Shown here piece by piece: positions 34,808 through 46,750 of a stretch of 64,000 bases of DNA. A program made the position numbers and the translations under genes. Origin of the DNA: Eutreptiella sp. 'Long Island Sound 2002' (taxonomy: Eukaryota > Euglenozoa > Euglenophyceae > Eutreptiales > Eutreptiaceae); assembly GCA_964036045.1 (NCBI GenBank), contig OZ038379.1, forward strand, positions 71,764,719-71,828,718, read 5' to 3'. The notes below the pieces were generated by a model. It was not told the DNA's origin and did not search any database. It was given only the letters and a program-made list of their open reading frames with translations. Each line of letters begins with the position of its first letter. Position 1 is the first letter of the stretch.

Positions 34808-36630
34808 CACCACACGGCATGACGCCGGACAAAACAAGGGGCAGCACAACCAGCCGCGCGGGAAGCAAACAACACACAGCGCCAAGGCCGAGGGCAGCCA
34901 GGGCCGGAAACAAGAAAAAGCCAGAGACAACGGGGGCGCACAACAAAAAAAAAGAAAAACTGAGCACCGAGAGGAAGCAACGGAAACCGCGAGACACAAA
35001 AGCGGGGGGGGGGGGGGGCAAACTACACGTAGCAGCCCACGGCGGGGCAGGAACCACAAAAGAGGCGAGAGCGCACAGCGAGCCGAGAAGCGGGAGGCCA
35101 GCAAAACAAACAACACACAGCGCCAAGGCCCAGGGCACCCGGGGCCGGAAACCAGAGAAGGCCAGAGGAAACGGGGGCGCAAAAAAAAAACCCTGGACCG
35201 AGAGGCAGCGACAAAAACCGCGACATTCAAAGGGGGGGGGGGGGGGGCAGCAACCACCAGGGGGCAGCCAGCGGCCAGGCGGGAAACACAAAAGAGGCGA
35301 GAGCGCACAGCGAGCCGGCAAGGGGACCCCACCAAAACAAACAACACACAGTGCCAAGGCCCAGGGCACCCGGGGCTGGAAACCAGAGAAAGCCAGAAAT
35401 AGCGGGGGTGGAGACAACGGGGGCGCGGAACGAAAGAGCGAAGAAAAAAAGAAAAACAAAAAACGGAGCACCGAGCGACGAAAACCGCGCGACAGAAAGG
35501 GGTGGGAGGGGGCAGCAGCAACCACCACAGAGCAGCCACGGCGAGGCGGGACACACAAACAAGGCGAGAGCGCACGGAGAGCAGAGAAGCAGGAGGCAAA
35601 CAAAACAAACAACCCACAGCACCAAGGCCCAGGGCAACGGGGCAGGAAACCAGAGAAAGCCAGAGACAACGCGGGCGCACAAAAGAAAAAAAACCCAGGA
35701 CGGAGAGGCAGCGACGAAAACCGCGAGACGCAAAAGGGGGGGGGAGGGGCAGCAACCACCAGGGGGCAGCCAGCGACCAGGCGGGAAACACAAAAGAGGG
35801 GAGAGCGCACAGCGAGCCGACACGGGAGGCCATCAAAGCAAACAACACACAGCGCCAAGGCCCAGGGCACCCGGGAAGGGAGACCAGGGAAAGCCAGAGA
35901 CAGCGGGGGCAGAGACAACGGAGGCACGGAACGAAAGAGCGGAAAAAAAGATGGAGCACCGCACGGCGAAAACAGCGTGACAGAGAGGGGTGGGGTGGGG
36001 GGGGCAGCAACCACCAGAGAGCCGCCAATGTGGAGGCGGGACACACAAACGAGGCGAGCGCGCGCGGGGAGCAGAGGCCCACAAAGCAAAAGAACCTACA
36101 GCGCCAAGGCCTAGGGCACCGGAGCCGGAAACCAGCGAAAGCCAGTGACAACGGGGGCGGAAAAAAAATAAAAACCGAGCACAGAGCGGCAGCGACGAAA
36201 ACCGCTAGACACGAAAGGGGAGGGGGGGGAGCCACCAGGGAGCAGCCAACAGCCTGGCGGGAAACAGAAACAAGGCGACAGAGCACGGAGAGCTGAGAAG
36301 CGGAAGGCCAACACAACAAAAAGCACACAGCGCCAAGGCCCGGGACACCCGGGGCCGGGAATCAGAGAAAGCCAGAGACAGAGGGGGCGTACAAGAAAAA
36401 AAACCATATGCCGTGGGGGGGGGGGGAAAGAAAAACAAAGCGCCAAGGCCCAAGGCAACCGGGGCCGGAAACCAAAGAAAGCAAGACACAAAGGGGGCGC
36501 GCGAAAAAAAAGGGGGGGGGAGGGGGGAAAACAAGGGGAGGGCCAACAAAGGACCACGAAAGGGGCAACCCCAGCCGAGAGGGGGCCAAGCAAAGCGGAA
36601 AAACAGAGGGGCCGGAGGAAACGGTGAGGC
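34808..36630. repeat. T-depleted satellite (copy B)
   Basis: Continuation of the satellite after the LINE-like insertion, with the same unit phrases and G-runs as copy A (for example the G-run near 35,232-35,247) but different run lengths. The first ~170 bp of the satellite lie left of the insertion (32,818-32,986). Six-frame openness is again a consequence of missing T. Confidence 0.88.
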
Positions 36631-37324
36631 GCACCAAAACGCTCCCGGGAGGCCGGCCCGCCCGACCCGGCCAGGAAGGACGAGCACGCGCACACCCGCA
36701 GGGGACCCGGGCGTGGCGTCCTCCGACCTGCAAAGGGAGGTCACGGCGTCCACACGAAACAGCCCCGGTGCACCGGCCGAGTCCCCTGTCGAAAGACGGA
36801 CGGTACGGGAAACCGGACGCGTCAGTGACCGGGTCCACACAGGCCAACCACCGCAGCGCACGCAGCCCAAGACTGACGCCGGAGGGACCCGCCAGGGACA
36901 ACCCCATCGCGGGGCCCCGAACGGGTACGGTGCGGAGCGAGCCCAGCGCCCCTACCTCGGTGGGGGCCAGAGGCAGGCACAATGAGCCCGGTTCTCAGCC
37001 GGCCTCCGCGTGCCCCGCGCAGCCGCCCAGTAAATCCGGGGGCGAAAGCCCCCGGGATGGGGAAAGGCACCACGGCGTCGGGAAAGCTGACCGGAGCACT
37101 GAGAGCGACCTGACCGGACGAGGCGCCGCGCACCACCCGGGGTTATGAGGCATGCCAGAGAGGCACGGCGCTGGCCACAACCACGGCACAAGGACAGGTG
37201 CCAGGCAAAAAACGGCCGCCGAGTGGCGCAAACCCGGACAGCGCGCACCACAACCACACAACCACGGCGCGAGGAGCGACACTGAAGAGAAGGCGAGGCC
37301 GAGCAGCGCCAGAGAGACCAGACG

Positions 37325-39697
37325 CCCCGGACTAGATCGTCCGGGGTGGGCCAAGCAGCAGGAACCGCCGCCCCCCGGACTGGAGCATCCGGGGACCAGC
37401 GGCGGGGGACGCCCCCCGGACTGGAGCATCCGGGGCGGAACAAGCAGCAGGCGCCATGGAGAGCCACAGAAGCGGCCACTAGGACGAGGCCGTGGAGATG
37501 CAGCGTAGCAGAGTGGAGGACGAGGCCAGGGAGAAGCGGAGAAAACAAGAAGAGGACAAGGCCAAGGAGACACAGCGAACCACACAGGTGGACGAGAACA
37601 AGGGGATGAGGTGGAGCAGCTACGGGGACGAGGCCGAGGAGAAGCAGCGGAGCAGCCACGAGGAGGAGGCTGAGGAGATGCAGAGAAGGGGTGACCAAGA
37701 CGAGGCGGGGCACAAGCAGCCAAGAGCGAACGACGACAAGGAGTGCCCAGGATTGGATCATCCGGGGCAAAACAAGAACGAGCAGCCGAAGCGGAACGAC
37801 CACAAAATGCGGAGGAAGGGAACACGTCACCCCCCGGACTAGAGCATCCGGGTTGGGCCAAGCAGCAGGAACCGCCGCCCCCCGGACTGGAGCATCCAGA
37901 GACCAGCGGCGGTGGATGCCCCCCGGACTGGAACATCCGGGGCGGAACAAGAAGGAGCGGCCGAAGCAAAGCGACCACAAGAGGCGGAGGAAGGAGACAC
38001 GACACCCCCCGGACTGGATCGTCTGGGAGGGGCCAAGCAGCAGGAACCGCCGCCCCCCGGACTGGAACATCCATGGACCAGCGGCCGTGGACGCCCCCCC
38101 GACTGGAACATCCGGGGCGGAACAAAAAGCAGGCGCGACGGGGAGCCACAGAAGCGGCCACGAGGACGAGGCCATGGAGATGCAGCGAAGCAGAGTGGAG
38201 GACGAGGCCGGGGAGAAGCGGAGTAAACAAGAAGAGGACAAGGCCAAGGAGACACAGCGAAGCACACAAGTGGACGAGAACGGGGAGATGAGGTGGAGCA
38301 GCCACGGGGACGAGGCCGAGGAGAAGCAGCAGAGCAGCGACGAGGAGGAGCCTGAGGAGATGCAGCGAGGAAGTGACCAGGATGAGGCCGAGCACAAGCA
38401 GCCACGAGCAAACGAAGACAAGGAGAGCCCAGGACTGGATCATCCGGGGCAAAACAAGAAGGAGCGGCCGAAGCGAAACGACCACAAAATGCGGTAGAAG
38501 GAGTCCCGACGCCCCAGACTTGAATATCCCGGGCGGAACAAGCCGCAGGGGCCGCCGCCGCCCGGACTGGGGCATCCGGGGACAAGTGGCTGCCTGACGC
38601 CCCGGACGGGCGCATCCGAGACGGAACAAGGCGCACAGGCTCCCCCCGGATTGGATCATCCGGGGACAAGCGGCAGCCGAACACCACGGACTGGATCATC
38701 CGGGGTGGAACAAGCAGGAATTGAGCCGCCGCACCCCGGACTGGATTATCCGGGGACAAAGGGCAGCCGGATGCCCCGGACTGGAACATCCGGGGTGGAA
38801 CAGGCAGCAGGAGCCACCGCACCCACGACACTAAAGTCGACAAACACGTGGTGGGCAGACGCCCCGAGCTAGAGCATCTGGGGCGGAACAAGAAGGGGCG
38901 GCCACAACCACCGAGGCCGGGGAAAGATGGCTGCCGCCCCGGGCAGGAATGCCCGGGTCGAATCAACCCGAAGGGGTCTCCGCCCCCCGGGCCGGAGGGT
39001 CCAGGGGAAAGAGGCGGCCACAGGCGAAGGAAACAGGAGGCCGAGACCAAGGTGGTGCAGCGAAGGAGACAAGACCGGAAGCAACGCAAAGGACAAGGCC
39101 GAGGAACTGAATGGAGGCGGAGAGAAGGCCAAGGCAGAGGAGACGCAGGGCAGCAAAGATGAGGACGGGGCCGTGGAGCAGCAGCGAAACAGACCGATAG
39201 ATCACGCCGGGGTGATGCAGAAAAGCAGCCGTGGGGATAAGGCCGGGGTACAGCAAAGGAGCGGAGAACAGGACGAGGCCGCGGAGAGGTAGTGCAACCA
39301 TGGAGAGGATAAGTCCGAGGTGATGCATTGGGGTAAACAAGAGGCCCAGGCCGAGGTGACGGGGAGCAGCAGCCACGAGGACGAGGTCATGGAGAAGCGG
39401 TGCTGCAGCCAAGAGGAGGAGCCCGAGGTGACACAGTGATGCGAAGGCCCGGACGAGGCCGTGGTAAAGCTGCGAAGCGGAGACGAGGTCAAGAAGTGCC
39501 CAGGACTGGATCATCCGGGGCAAGACAAGAAGGAATGGGCGAAGCACGACGCGAGCATTCACCGGAGAAATAAGACCAGATTCCCCGGAATGGATCATCC
39601 GGAGCGGAACAAGTAGCAGAAGCCGCCGTCCCCCGGACTGCATCATCTGGGGACAAGTGGCGGCGAGACGCCCCGGACAGGATGTTCCGGGGCTGGC
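37325..39697. repeat. Array of GC-rich hairpins (copy B)
   Basis: Same order and spacing as 17,818-20,190. Some dyads have single-base changes relative to copy A (for example ACTAGATC in the first loop, and GATGTTCC in place of a longer variant near the end), giving pairs in which stem conservation can be compared. Confidence 0.88.
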
Positions 39698-39972
39698 AGC
39701 CTGTCCGCACATCAGCAGGGCACAACAGGCCGCGCTGAGGCGGGCCCTTGACCGGGGATAGCAGGCTAGACGTGAGTGCTGGTAGCTACGCCTCTCCGCA
39801 CCCCCACCATGCATGGGACTCTCGTACCGCAGGTGGGACAAGTAGGGTGAAGAGGTGCACTCGAAGCCGCCCACCCAGCTAAACCAAGGGCGGAGACACA
39901 GACACAACAAAGATGGCATCAACATGGACTCCACGACGCAGGCGGGGCACAACAGCGGAGCACTCCATCGAA

Positions 39973-40024
39973 CCAAGCCCTAGCAGGGGTACGTGTGGTG
40001 GCGTCCCTGCTAGGCCACAGCCGC
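39973..40024 (+). repeat. Dyad block, copy B1
   Basis: Duplicate of the block at 20,467-20,518; both ten-base arms are unchanged. Confidence 0.75.
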
Positions 40025-40051
40025 AAACCAAAAAAGAAAAAACAACACGCG

Positions 40052-40075
40052 CTGTGTTCTTGTGCAAGAACACAG
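40052..40075. other. Perfect 24-bp palindrome, copy B
   Basis: Identical to 20,546-20,569, with both 11-bp arms intact. Confidence 0.6.
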
Positions 40076-40304
40076 GTGGAACACATGGGCCGCCCACCCT
40101 GCATGACCCAGGGCGAAGATCACACATACGGCAGCACGCCCGAGCCAGGTATGGGGGGAACAGCAGCAAGAAGGACCCTCGGCCATGAGTGGCGAGCGAC
40201 AAACATCAGAAGGGCAATGTGCCCTAGGAGGTATGCAAGACGACGTCAAGGACGGCACGACAGCAGGCGGTGCAAGCATACAGAATGCAGAACACAACTC
40301 CCCT

Positions 40305-40356
40305 CCAAGCCCTAGTGGGGGTACGTGTAGTGGCGTCCCTGCTAGGCCACAGCCGC
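40305..40356 (+). repeat. Dyad block, copy B2
   Basis: Duplicate of the block at 20,799-20,850, with the same weaker left arm. Confidence 0.75.
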
Positions 40357-41424
40357 CTGGACACGGTGTGTTCTGGTGCCAAAACGTAGGTCGGCTGAAG
40401 GTGCCATGACATGGGAAAAGTGGCCAGATGACCCGGGCACGAAGGTGCGGAGGAGAACGCGCCGAGTGCGCGGAAGAAGGGGAGTGGATAGGAGCGACCC
40501 GTGCGAGGAGCACGAAACGGTCCCCAGATGGATGAGTGTCCTGTGGGCCCACGCCACGGGGTTGCTGGCGGCCTGGTGGGGTATAAACACGGGATGAGGG
40601 ATGGGATGGGGGCACGGGACTAGGACAGGGGTGTGGCACGGGCCACAGAACGGCCCCATGGGAACGGAAAGCCACGGGATGCGGGGATTGGGCTGGTGAC
40701 GGGATGTGGCGAAGGGGAACGAGACAAGGGATGGGAAGGGAGGCCGATAGCGCCAAGCAACAGCCCCGTGGGATTGGGAAACCAGTCGCCATGGAGTGGT
40801 GAACCATCAGCCAACCATGGGGAGCCTGGCCACGGGAAGTCGGGAGAATGCCCTGAGCACCAGGACGGCTGTGAGGTGTCCGCGGGGCTGAGGGTTGACC
40901 CTGAGGTCCCCGGGTCAGTGGCCTAAGTACACGTAGGTTCACGCGTGAGCGGGACCTAGGGGAACTTGGAGAGGGTCGCCCCCTGGCCTCCAGCCGCCGA
41001 TCGACGACACCCAAGTGCATCCGGGAGCCGAGTGGGTACTCCAACCCGTGAGGGATGGGGAGTGATGGAATGTGGTTGACAGAGAGAAATGCTCCGCTGT
41101 CGGCGAGGGCTATCCACAGGAAACCCGCCTGCAGGCGCCCGAAAGGCTGTGCTAGGGGGGGAAGGCTGGAGGATCCTTCCATGGGTGACCAGAAGGAGCT
41201 GAGACCGTGAGGGCAGCGACTGAAGGACACCTACCACCGGTCATGCCCCAAGGGAACCTGGTTGAAGTTCTTGGCCGTGAGGTGAGAAAGGGGTCGCCAG
41301 GGGAACTGATGGTGGAGAGCTCTCCTTCCCGCCAGAGGCGGCCACCATGTAACAGGAGCAAGGAGATGTCAGATGAGGCTGCGGACGCGGCCGCTCTTAC
41401 TTACTTACTTACTCTAGATGGCAC

Positions 41425-41432
41425 TATAAAAC
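41425..41432 (+). promoter_or_regulatory. TATA-like box of gag module 4
   Basis: TATAAAAC about 150 bp before the gag-derived frame of the longest module, whose body continues to 47 kb. This is the best candidate for the ancestral promoter position of the family. Confidence 0.35.
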
Positions 41433-41953
41433 ACAGAGTGCCCCTGTCGGCAGTTTTGACGTGATTGTAGGATATTTTCTAACTATCTTTTCATACATCT
41501 GTAGTTATTGTGAGTTCCTTTGTTGATACACTATCTCCTTTGACAGCAGCCATTCATGTTGTGGTTTTGATCCTGTGGTCCCTTGCTTGCACTGTGGGTA
41601 CTTGGATATCTGGTTGATTTATCAAAACATTTCTATTTGGAAAACCTGAGCTACAGCAAGAAGCAGCAGAAGCAAGCAGAGGCACAAACAAAACAATATC
41701 ATCAAAAGCAATCAACAGTGAAAGCCTGTTTTAACTTTCTGGTAGCAGAGGGTTTCAGTCTTTGCGTACCTGCAAACCCCGTGCAGTACAGCCACCACGT
41801 CCAGACTGAGTACACTTCTGAAGGGCGGAAGAAATACAACATGGACACCAAGGACACTGCCTTGAAGACAGCGCCCTCAGTGGCACCAGCCAAGCCAGCG
41901 CCAGCGCCCTAACCTGCTGGTGAACCTGACCCTGAGGAGCCTGTACCTTCAAT

Positions 41954-43049
41954 CAGGGTTGGGATTAACAAACGTTGCTTGTTCACTTTTTTTTGGAAAA
42001 TTAACGAACGAACGAACGAACAAACGAACGATAAAAATAAAGCAACATTGTTTGTTAATTATTTTCCTTGTTCATGTTGTTCCGGTTTGCTTCTAATGGT
42101 TTACTTGCTTCTCTTGTGCCCCATCCCAGTGCTTTTCTAACAAAAGTAGACTCACAGCGTTTTTTTTGACAAAATAATGTGTCAGATTTTTTTAAAAACC
42201 ATTGTTTTTCCTTTGAAAAACGAATGATTCAGATATTTTTGAAAACCATTGCGTTCGAGATCAAGGCCAGGAATTCCAGCCTCACAAAGGCACCTGTCCC
42301 CAGGCTGACCAGCAAATGGCGAAAAATGGCAAAGGGCAAATAGTGAGCAAAACAAATGACATCACTGGGATGCGGCAGCAAACTGACTGAGTCCACCATA
42401 AAGGATCATATAAAGGACAACGAAGGCCCACTCAAAAGTGTCGAGATAACAGAAGCGATTGCGACAAACACTCAAACGACACTCACCGCACGCGCCGACA
42501 CTCAAATGACACTCACTGCACGCGCCGACACTCAAATGACACTCACAGCACGCGCCGACACCCAAGTGACACTCACGTGACCTTCTTCCTCTTGTGCTTC
42601 TTCTTTGTCTTCTCCGTCTTCACTCCCCAGTCCTCTTCCCTTCTGCAGCTTGTCGATCTTCTTCTCTCTTCTTCTTAACGTCTCTTTGATCCCCTTCGCC
42701 TCTTCCGCTCCTTCTTCTGTTCTTTCTCTCTTCATATTCTTCCCTCCTGTTCTTCTTCTCCTTTTTCTCCACTTGCTTCTTGTGTCGCCCTGCAAACGCA
42801 GAACAGGCAGAACAATTCAACCACCAATATTAATGAAACGAAATTGAAATTAAAATCATTGCAAACTCTATAAAGTACCTCACATTTGCACTGTTAATCC
42901 TTGGCCATGTTTGATTGAAGCGCAGGGGTCGCGCCGCGGCAGGGCCCCGCGGGCCGTCGTTTCTTAAAACGTTGTTTGTTAATAAATTTCCCTAAGCGTT
43001 ACAAACAAACGATCGTTCAGTGGCTACACAAACGCTTATCCCAACCCTG
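41954..43049. mobile_element. hAT-like element, copy 4 (1,096 bp)
   Basis: Both termini are present (CAGGGTTGGGAT and ATCCCAACCCTG), with target copies CCTTCAAT at 41,946-41,953 and 43,050-43,057. It is about 95 bp shorter than copies 1 and 3, chiefly because the VNTR has three fewer units. Confidence 0.87.
42468..42578. repeat. 30-bp VNTR inside hAT-like copy 4, about 4 units
   Basis: Same unit as the other copies but only about 3.7 units. Its duplication partner, copy 2, has about 6.7, so the array changed length after the 17.7-kb duplication. Confidence 0.88.
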
Positions 43050-45490
43050 CCTTCAATGCCCTTAAGTGGGCTTGGAGACGATTCCCTGGAGGGCTTGGGA
43101 GCTGCCTTCAGTGGACTCTCCGTTGGAGGATCTGCAGGCAAAGAGAAGGAGAAGGAGAAGGAAGCAGTGGATATGGCAATCGAAGAGGAAGACCCGGGAG
43201 ATGGACACGAACCATCCGATGAGGTTCCCTCTGATTACAAACTTGTTGAGAGCGCGCCCAGTGCCTCTGATCATCCTGGAGTGCCCTCTCCAACAACCAC
43301 TACACTCCCAGCCACACATCCGGCGACATCCTCAGACACAACCACTCCACCTATGGCTGAGGGTCTAGGCTTTACTGATATGCCTTACTCAACCTATGGT
43401 GTGGCACCAGCCGCGACTGCGCCACCTATGGCGACTACAGTCAGTGAACCAGTGGCATCCAGCTCGGCCTACACCGGTATTCCTGAGTCTATGCCGCGCC
43501 GCTATGATGATGACTATCACAGACCCGCGACGGCTGTGTACATGACTCGGATGCCTGGCTATGCGGCGCCGGGGCCTGGCCCTACCATGCCAGCAGCTGG
43601 CTTCACCTCTCTGAGTGGCCTATGTGGCCCTGAGTCCTGTGGTGGAAGGAGCAGAGGATCAGGAAGATCCTCAAACAAGTCCCTGACGGGGTCGGAGATA
43701 CGAGAAGCTCTTTGAGGAGCAACGGCAGACCTAGTGGACGATATAAGTCAAGAAATTCGGGCCAAGTTGGAGCCCCTGATTCCTCCCCAAACGTCACCTA
43801 CTATCATGGGAGCTTCACCTCATCATCTACAAGCCAATCTTGTGGTGGCGGGACTGAGGAACACCCTGGGAGGCTTGAGGAGCCGACCTATGCCGACCCC
43901 TGCTTTGATACCAAGGAGCTCTTTGGTACCAAGAACGGCCCAGCCCCCCACACAGCCATGTGGACAATTCCACGCGAGCCGAGCTGGACCAGTTGGGGTT
44001 GACAGCCCTAAGGTCTATGGTCGATGTTGAGATCTACGGCTCTGGTGACCTGGGCGGTGACCCATTCTGATGATGAGCCGCCATCTGGGACGTCTGCTTA
44101 ACGCTCTGAGGACGATGACCCTGAGGTCCCCAGAACCCAGGCGGCAAGAAGAAGAAGAAAAAGAGGAAGACCAAGCGCCACGAGAGACGCAGGTCTCAGG
44201 AAGCTAAGGTTGTCGCCACCTCCAAGATTGTGGTGAACTTTGCCGGAGTTCACGGAGAAGGACTCAGCGAGTTCGCTGTGAAAGTCGGCCGGTTCCTGAG
44301 GATGACCGGCCCAACCCGTGCTAGTGGGCCAGTGAAGTGCAATCTGCTCCTGCAGTGCTCCAAGACCAAGTACCTGGAGAAGCAGGTCAAGCAGATCGTG
44401 ACAAAGTCGGCCACCTTCGCCAACGTGTTGGTTGCCTTGGACAGGCAGTACCCTTCCTACGAGACCAACGTCTCCGTCCGGGCGGAGACCCAGAACCTGG
44501 CTGCGCTGCCCAACAACCCCAAAGCCGACTAGGATTTCCGAGCTGCTGGCCAACTTGGACCACTGGGTAGGGCGACTGACGCCCGGTTCCTATGGCAGCG
44601 ATGAGCTACTATTCTGGTAGGTGGCCAAGCGCCCACGAGAAGTGTGGGATGAATGCCCGGCAACGGCAGAGCGCAAGGCAAGAGCGCTCACTTACGAGGA
44701 CCTGTCTGTACAACCTTTGGAGCTGGCGCTGGAAAAAGAAGGCGACCAGCACCTGAACGCCTACCGTCCTGGAGCAGGCGGCTCTGGGAGCCATGGCCCG
44801 GGCTACCAAGGACCCCGACTGGGACTGGGGACTAGCCGCAAAAAAACTCGCTTCATGATCAATGTCCAGGACCTCTTCTGGTGTGATGCCAGAGATGAGC
44901 AGGGTTGCCTGCTTCATGCCCCTGACTGTGAACAGCGGAGCTGTTTCGTGGTCCAGGAAAAGAAGCAGGAGACCAACACCGGCGGCAAAGCCAAGCTGCC
45001 GGACCACCACAGGTGCGCAATCACCTGTGCGTTCTGTGGGAAGAGGAAGCACTACGAGGACGAGTGCTACCACAAGCAACGCCTTTTGGCGAAGCTCAAG
45101 AGCGAGAACGAAAGTGGCAAGGGCAGTGGCAAGGGCAACGCCGACGAAGACAGTGGCAAGGGCAAGTCCAAGGGCCATGGCAAAGGCCAAGGTGGCAAGG
45201 GCAAAGGTGGACGAGGAGGCTCTGACCGCAAGCCGGACAAGGACAAGAACGCCGACCAGTCCGGAGGGAACCCCAATCCTAGACCAGGGGGGAACTCTGA
45301 GCCCTCTGGTGGGCAACCAAACACGGGACCTACGACCTGTTCCCAGACGCAAGCCCAACAAGAACAAAGGACTAAGCGTGCCAACGAAGATGGGGACCAG
45401 TCAAACTCCTGCAAACGTTCCCGTTTCATGCGCATGGCGCGGAAACTGCAGAAGAAGGGGTTTGAAGTGACCTGCCCCGCGGAGTTCTGA

Positions 45491-45847
45491 CAGGGACGCT
45501 CCGGGGGCCCTCCAGATCTGGTGCTCTGGGTACGTATTCGTCTTGGGAAAGGAGAATACTTGGGGGTACTGGAGACTGGGGCCACTATATCTATTGTGGC
45601 CAAGAAAGCTTTATTTCCTGGGGACCTGAAGAACATCATGCCTACTGCAGCCATCCGCATGGGAGAGGGGCATGTGGTGCACAGTTGTGGGAACTGTGAG
45701 GTCGACGTGCCTATGGGATCAAGGAGCATTGCCCATCGGTTCTACGTGACGGACACTGAAGCGTTCAACTTTGTATTGGGGACCGATCTCTTCGTGGAGC
45801 ACTCTCAGATTGTATCGCTCACTCTGCAAGCACCCTACGTCATCTAA
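45491..45847 (+). pseudogene. Retropepsin-like aspartic protease segment of module 4
   Basis: The frame is the same as that of the zinc-knuckle ORF and is separated from it only by TGA 45,488-45,490. It contains GVLETGATISIV at about 45,563-45,598, the position of the retropepsin active-site motif normally D-T/S-G-A; here the catalytic Asp is replaced by Glu (GAG at 45,572). A hydrophobic FVLGTDLF near the end matches the second conserved ILG-type motif. It ends at TAA 45,845-45,847. Length (~118 codons) suits a retroviral-type protease monomer. With Asp changed to Glu it is probably inactive. Confidence 0.7.
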
Positions 45848-46750
45848 CTGCACCATCGTGACAGAGGGGAATCTGTACCACTGGAGCAGTCTGAACAGAC
45901 GTCTAGCTACCTGAGGGTATGCAAGAAGGAGCCCTCTACCATGATGGTCGCCTCCAAAACTGAGGACTATCAGCTCCTTGGCGATGTCTTAGACCAATGT
46001 CTGAAGGCGTTGGGTTACTTCCGGGAAGACCTGAACGTGGAGCTATTCGCCAGCGACAAGCAACACGTCTTAGACCTCTACTGCAGCAAGGAGAAAAATT
46101 GCTGCTACAAATTGCACTGCCCCTCTTTCAGGATGGCCTACGGGAACCCCAGGTTCAGTGAACTGGGGAAGATCCTGACTAAGGTGGCCCTGGAACGTTC
46201 CCGTGTGGTCCTGTGTTCCCCCTATTGGGGAGCCCATGGGGGAATTGAGTACTGGCGTACTCTATTTGAATAAGCTGACGCTCACCTCCATCTAGCTGCC
46301 CGATGATGCCATCTACGTGCCTCTGGGTTGCAAGATGCCCATGGGGAAACCGGGATGGGGGAGCATGCTAAGCGTGGTGGACGTGGGCCTGGCCTCCGTA
46401 CCCTGGGAAGATCTGGACCCTGCTTTGGTCCAGGAAATTGAACGTGAGAGCAGCGGCTACACCCTGGATGTCCTGAAAAACCAACTACAACCCCGAGACG
46501 CAGTAGAAACTACTCCTGGGCGAGCGGAGTACGTCGTGTCTGACACTGTTGCCCCGAACTCCCCCTGCCATGTACCTAATCTTGATGTAGTCTCAGAGTG
46601 TGTGCTATCAGAGCTACCCAGCTCAATACACTCCGATGAGGAAACTGAGCATGACGCCTTCTTCGTGCAGACGTGCGTGGAGGAAGTGGAGAACACTGAC
46701 TACGCTACCCCACAGAATCCCCTACTCCTCATGAGAGGAGAGGAGCCCTA
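45848..46750 (+). pseudogene. Methyltransferase-like (Dam-like) segment of module 4
   Basis: Still in the protease frame after TAA 45,845-45,847, the sequence gives VELFASDKQHVLDLYCSKE, then MAYGNPRFSELGKIL (NPRF at about 46,143) and VVLCSPYWGAHGGIEYW. This order (D/E-LFA, N-P-P-F/W/Y, a hydrophobic strand, P-x-W) is that of the Dam-like domain known from DIRS-type retroelements and is also seen in the gypsy element at 60.35 kb. A +1 shift near 46,268 and one TAG follow, then LPDDAIYVPLG and an acidic region to TAG at 46,749-46,751. NPRF departs from NPP[YFW], so catalysis is doubtful. The fold assignment is my inference from motifs. Confidence 0.55.

Larger units (their letters stand above)
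39698..41396. other. GC-rich tail of duplicated unit, copy B, no gene supported
   Basis: Counterpart of 20,191-21,890, with two dyad blocks, the 24-bp palindrome and the (TTAC)n run at about 41,397-41,413. The same long Pro/Ser-rich frames are open. I regard them as non-coding. Confidence 0.55.
25273..42965 (+). repeat. Segmental duplication, copy B (17.7 kb)
   Basis: Direct copy of 7,587-23,553 in the same order: unique-looking left part, 61-bp minisatellite, tRNA-like segment, gag/hAT module (module 3), T-depleted satellite, hairpin array, GC-rich tail and module 4. It is longer than copy A because of a 1.8-kb LINE-like insertion at 32,987-34,789. The first 3.25 kb (25,273-28,530) holds no supported gene, as in copy A. 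Beyond about 42,965 the sequence continues into the rest of a gag-pol remnant rather than into the linker sequence that follows copy A. Confidence 0.9.
41583..45490 (+). pseudogene. Decayed gag of retroelement family 1-like, module 4, with zinc knuckle
   Basis: The N-terminal frame (41,583-41,912) ends in a TAA, then the CCTTCAAT site and the hAT-like insert interrupt it. Insert plus target duplication is 1,104 bp (368 x 3), so the frame resumes unchanged at 43,056 with MPLSGLGDDSLEG and an EKEKEKEA run, and continues through a Pro/Thr/Ala-rich region to 43,715. After frame breaks, a gag core at about 44,140-44,535 contains KYLEKQVKQIV and YPSYETNVSVR, matching the family-1 gag at the left edge. 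A frameshift near 44,530 and an in-frame TAG at 44,618-44,620 follow. From 44,621 the frame is open to TGA 45,488-45,490 and holds a CX2CX4HX4C zinc knuckle (45,026-45,067) and a Lys/Gly/Ser-rich RNA-binding-like tail. It is not functional as it stands. Confidence 0.75.

Noticed and set aside
34748-39089. Corresponding long ORFs (up to 554 codons) in copy B
   Set aside because: Same composition effect. Frames differ from copy A because G- and A-run lengths changed, which a real gene would not tolerate.
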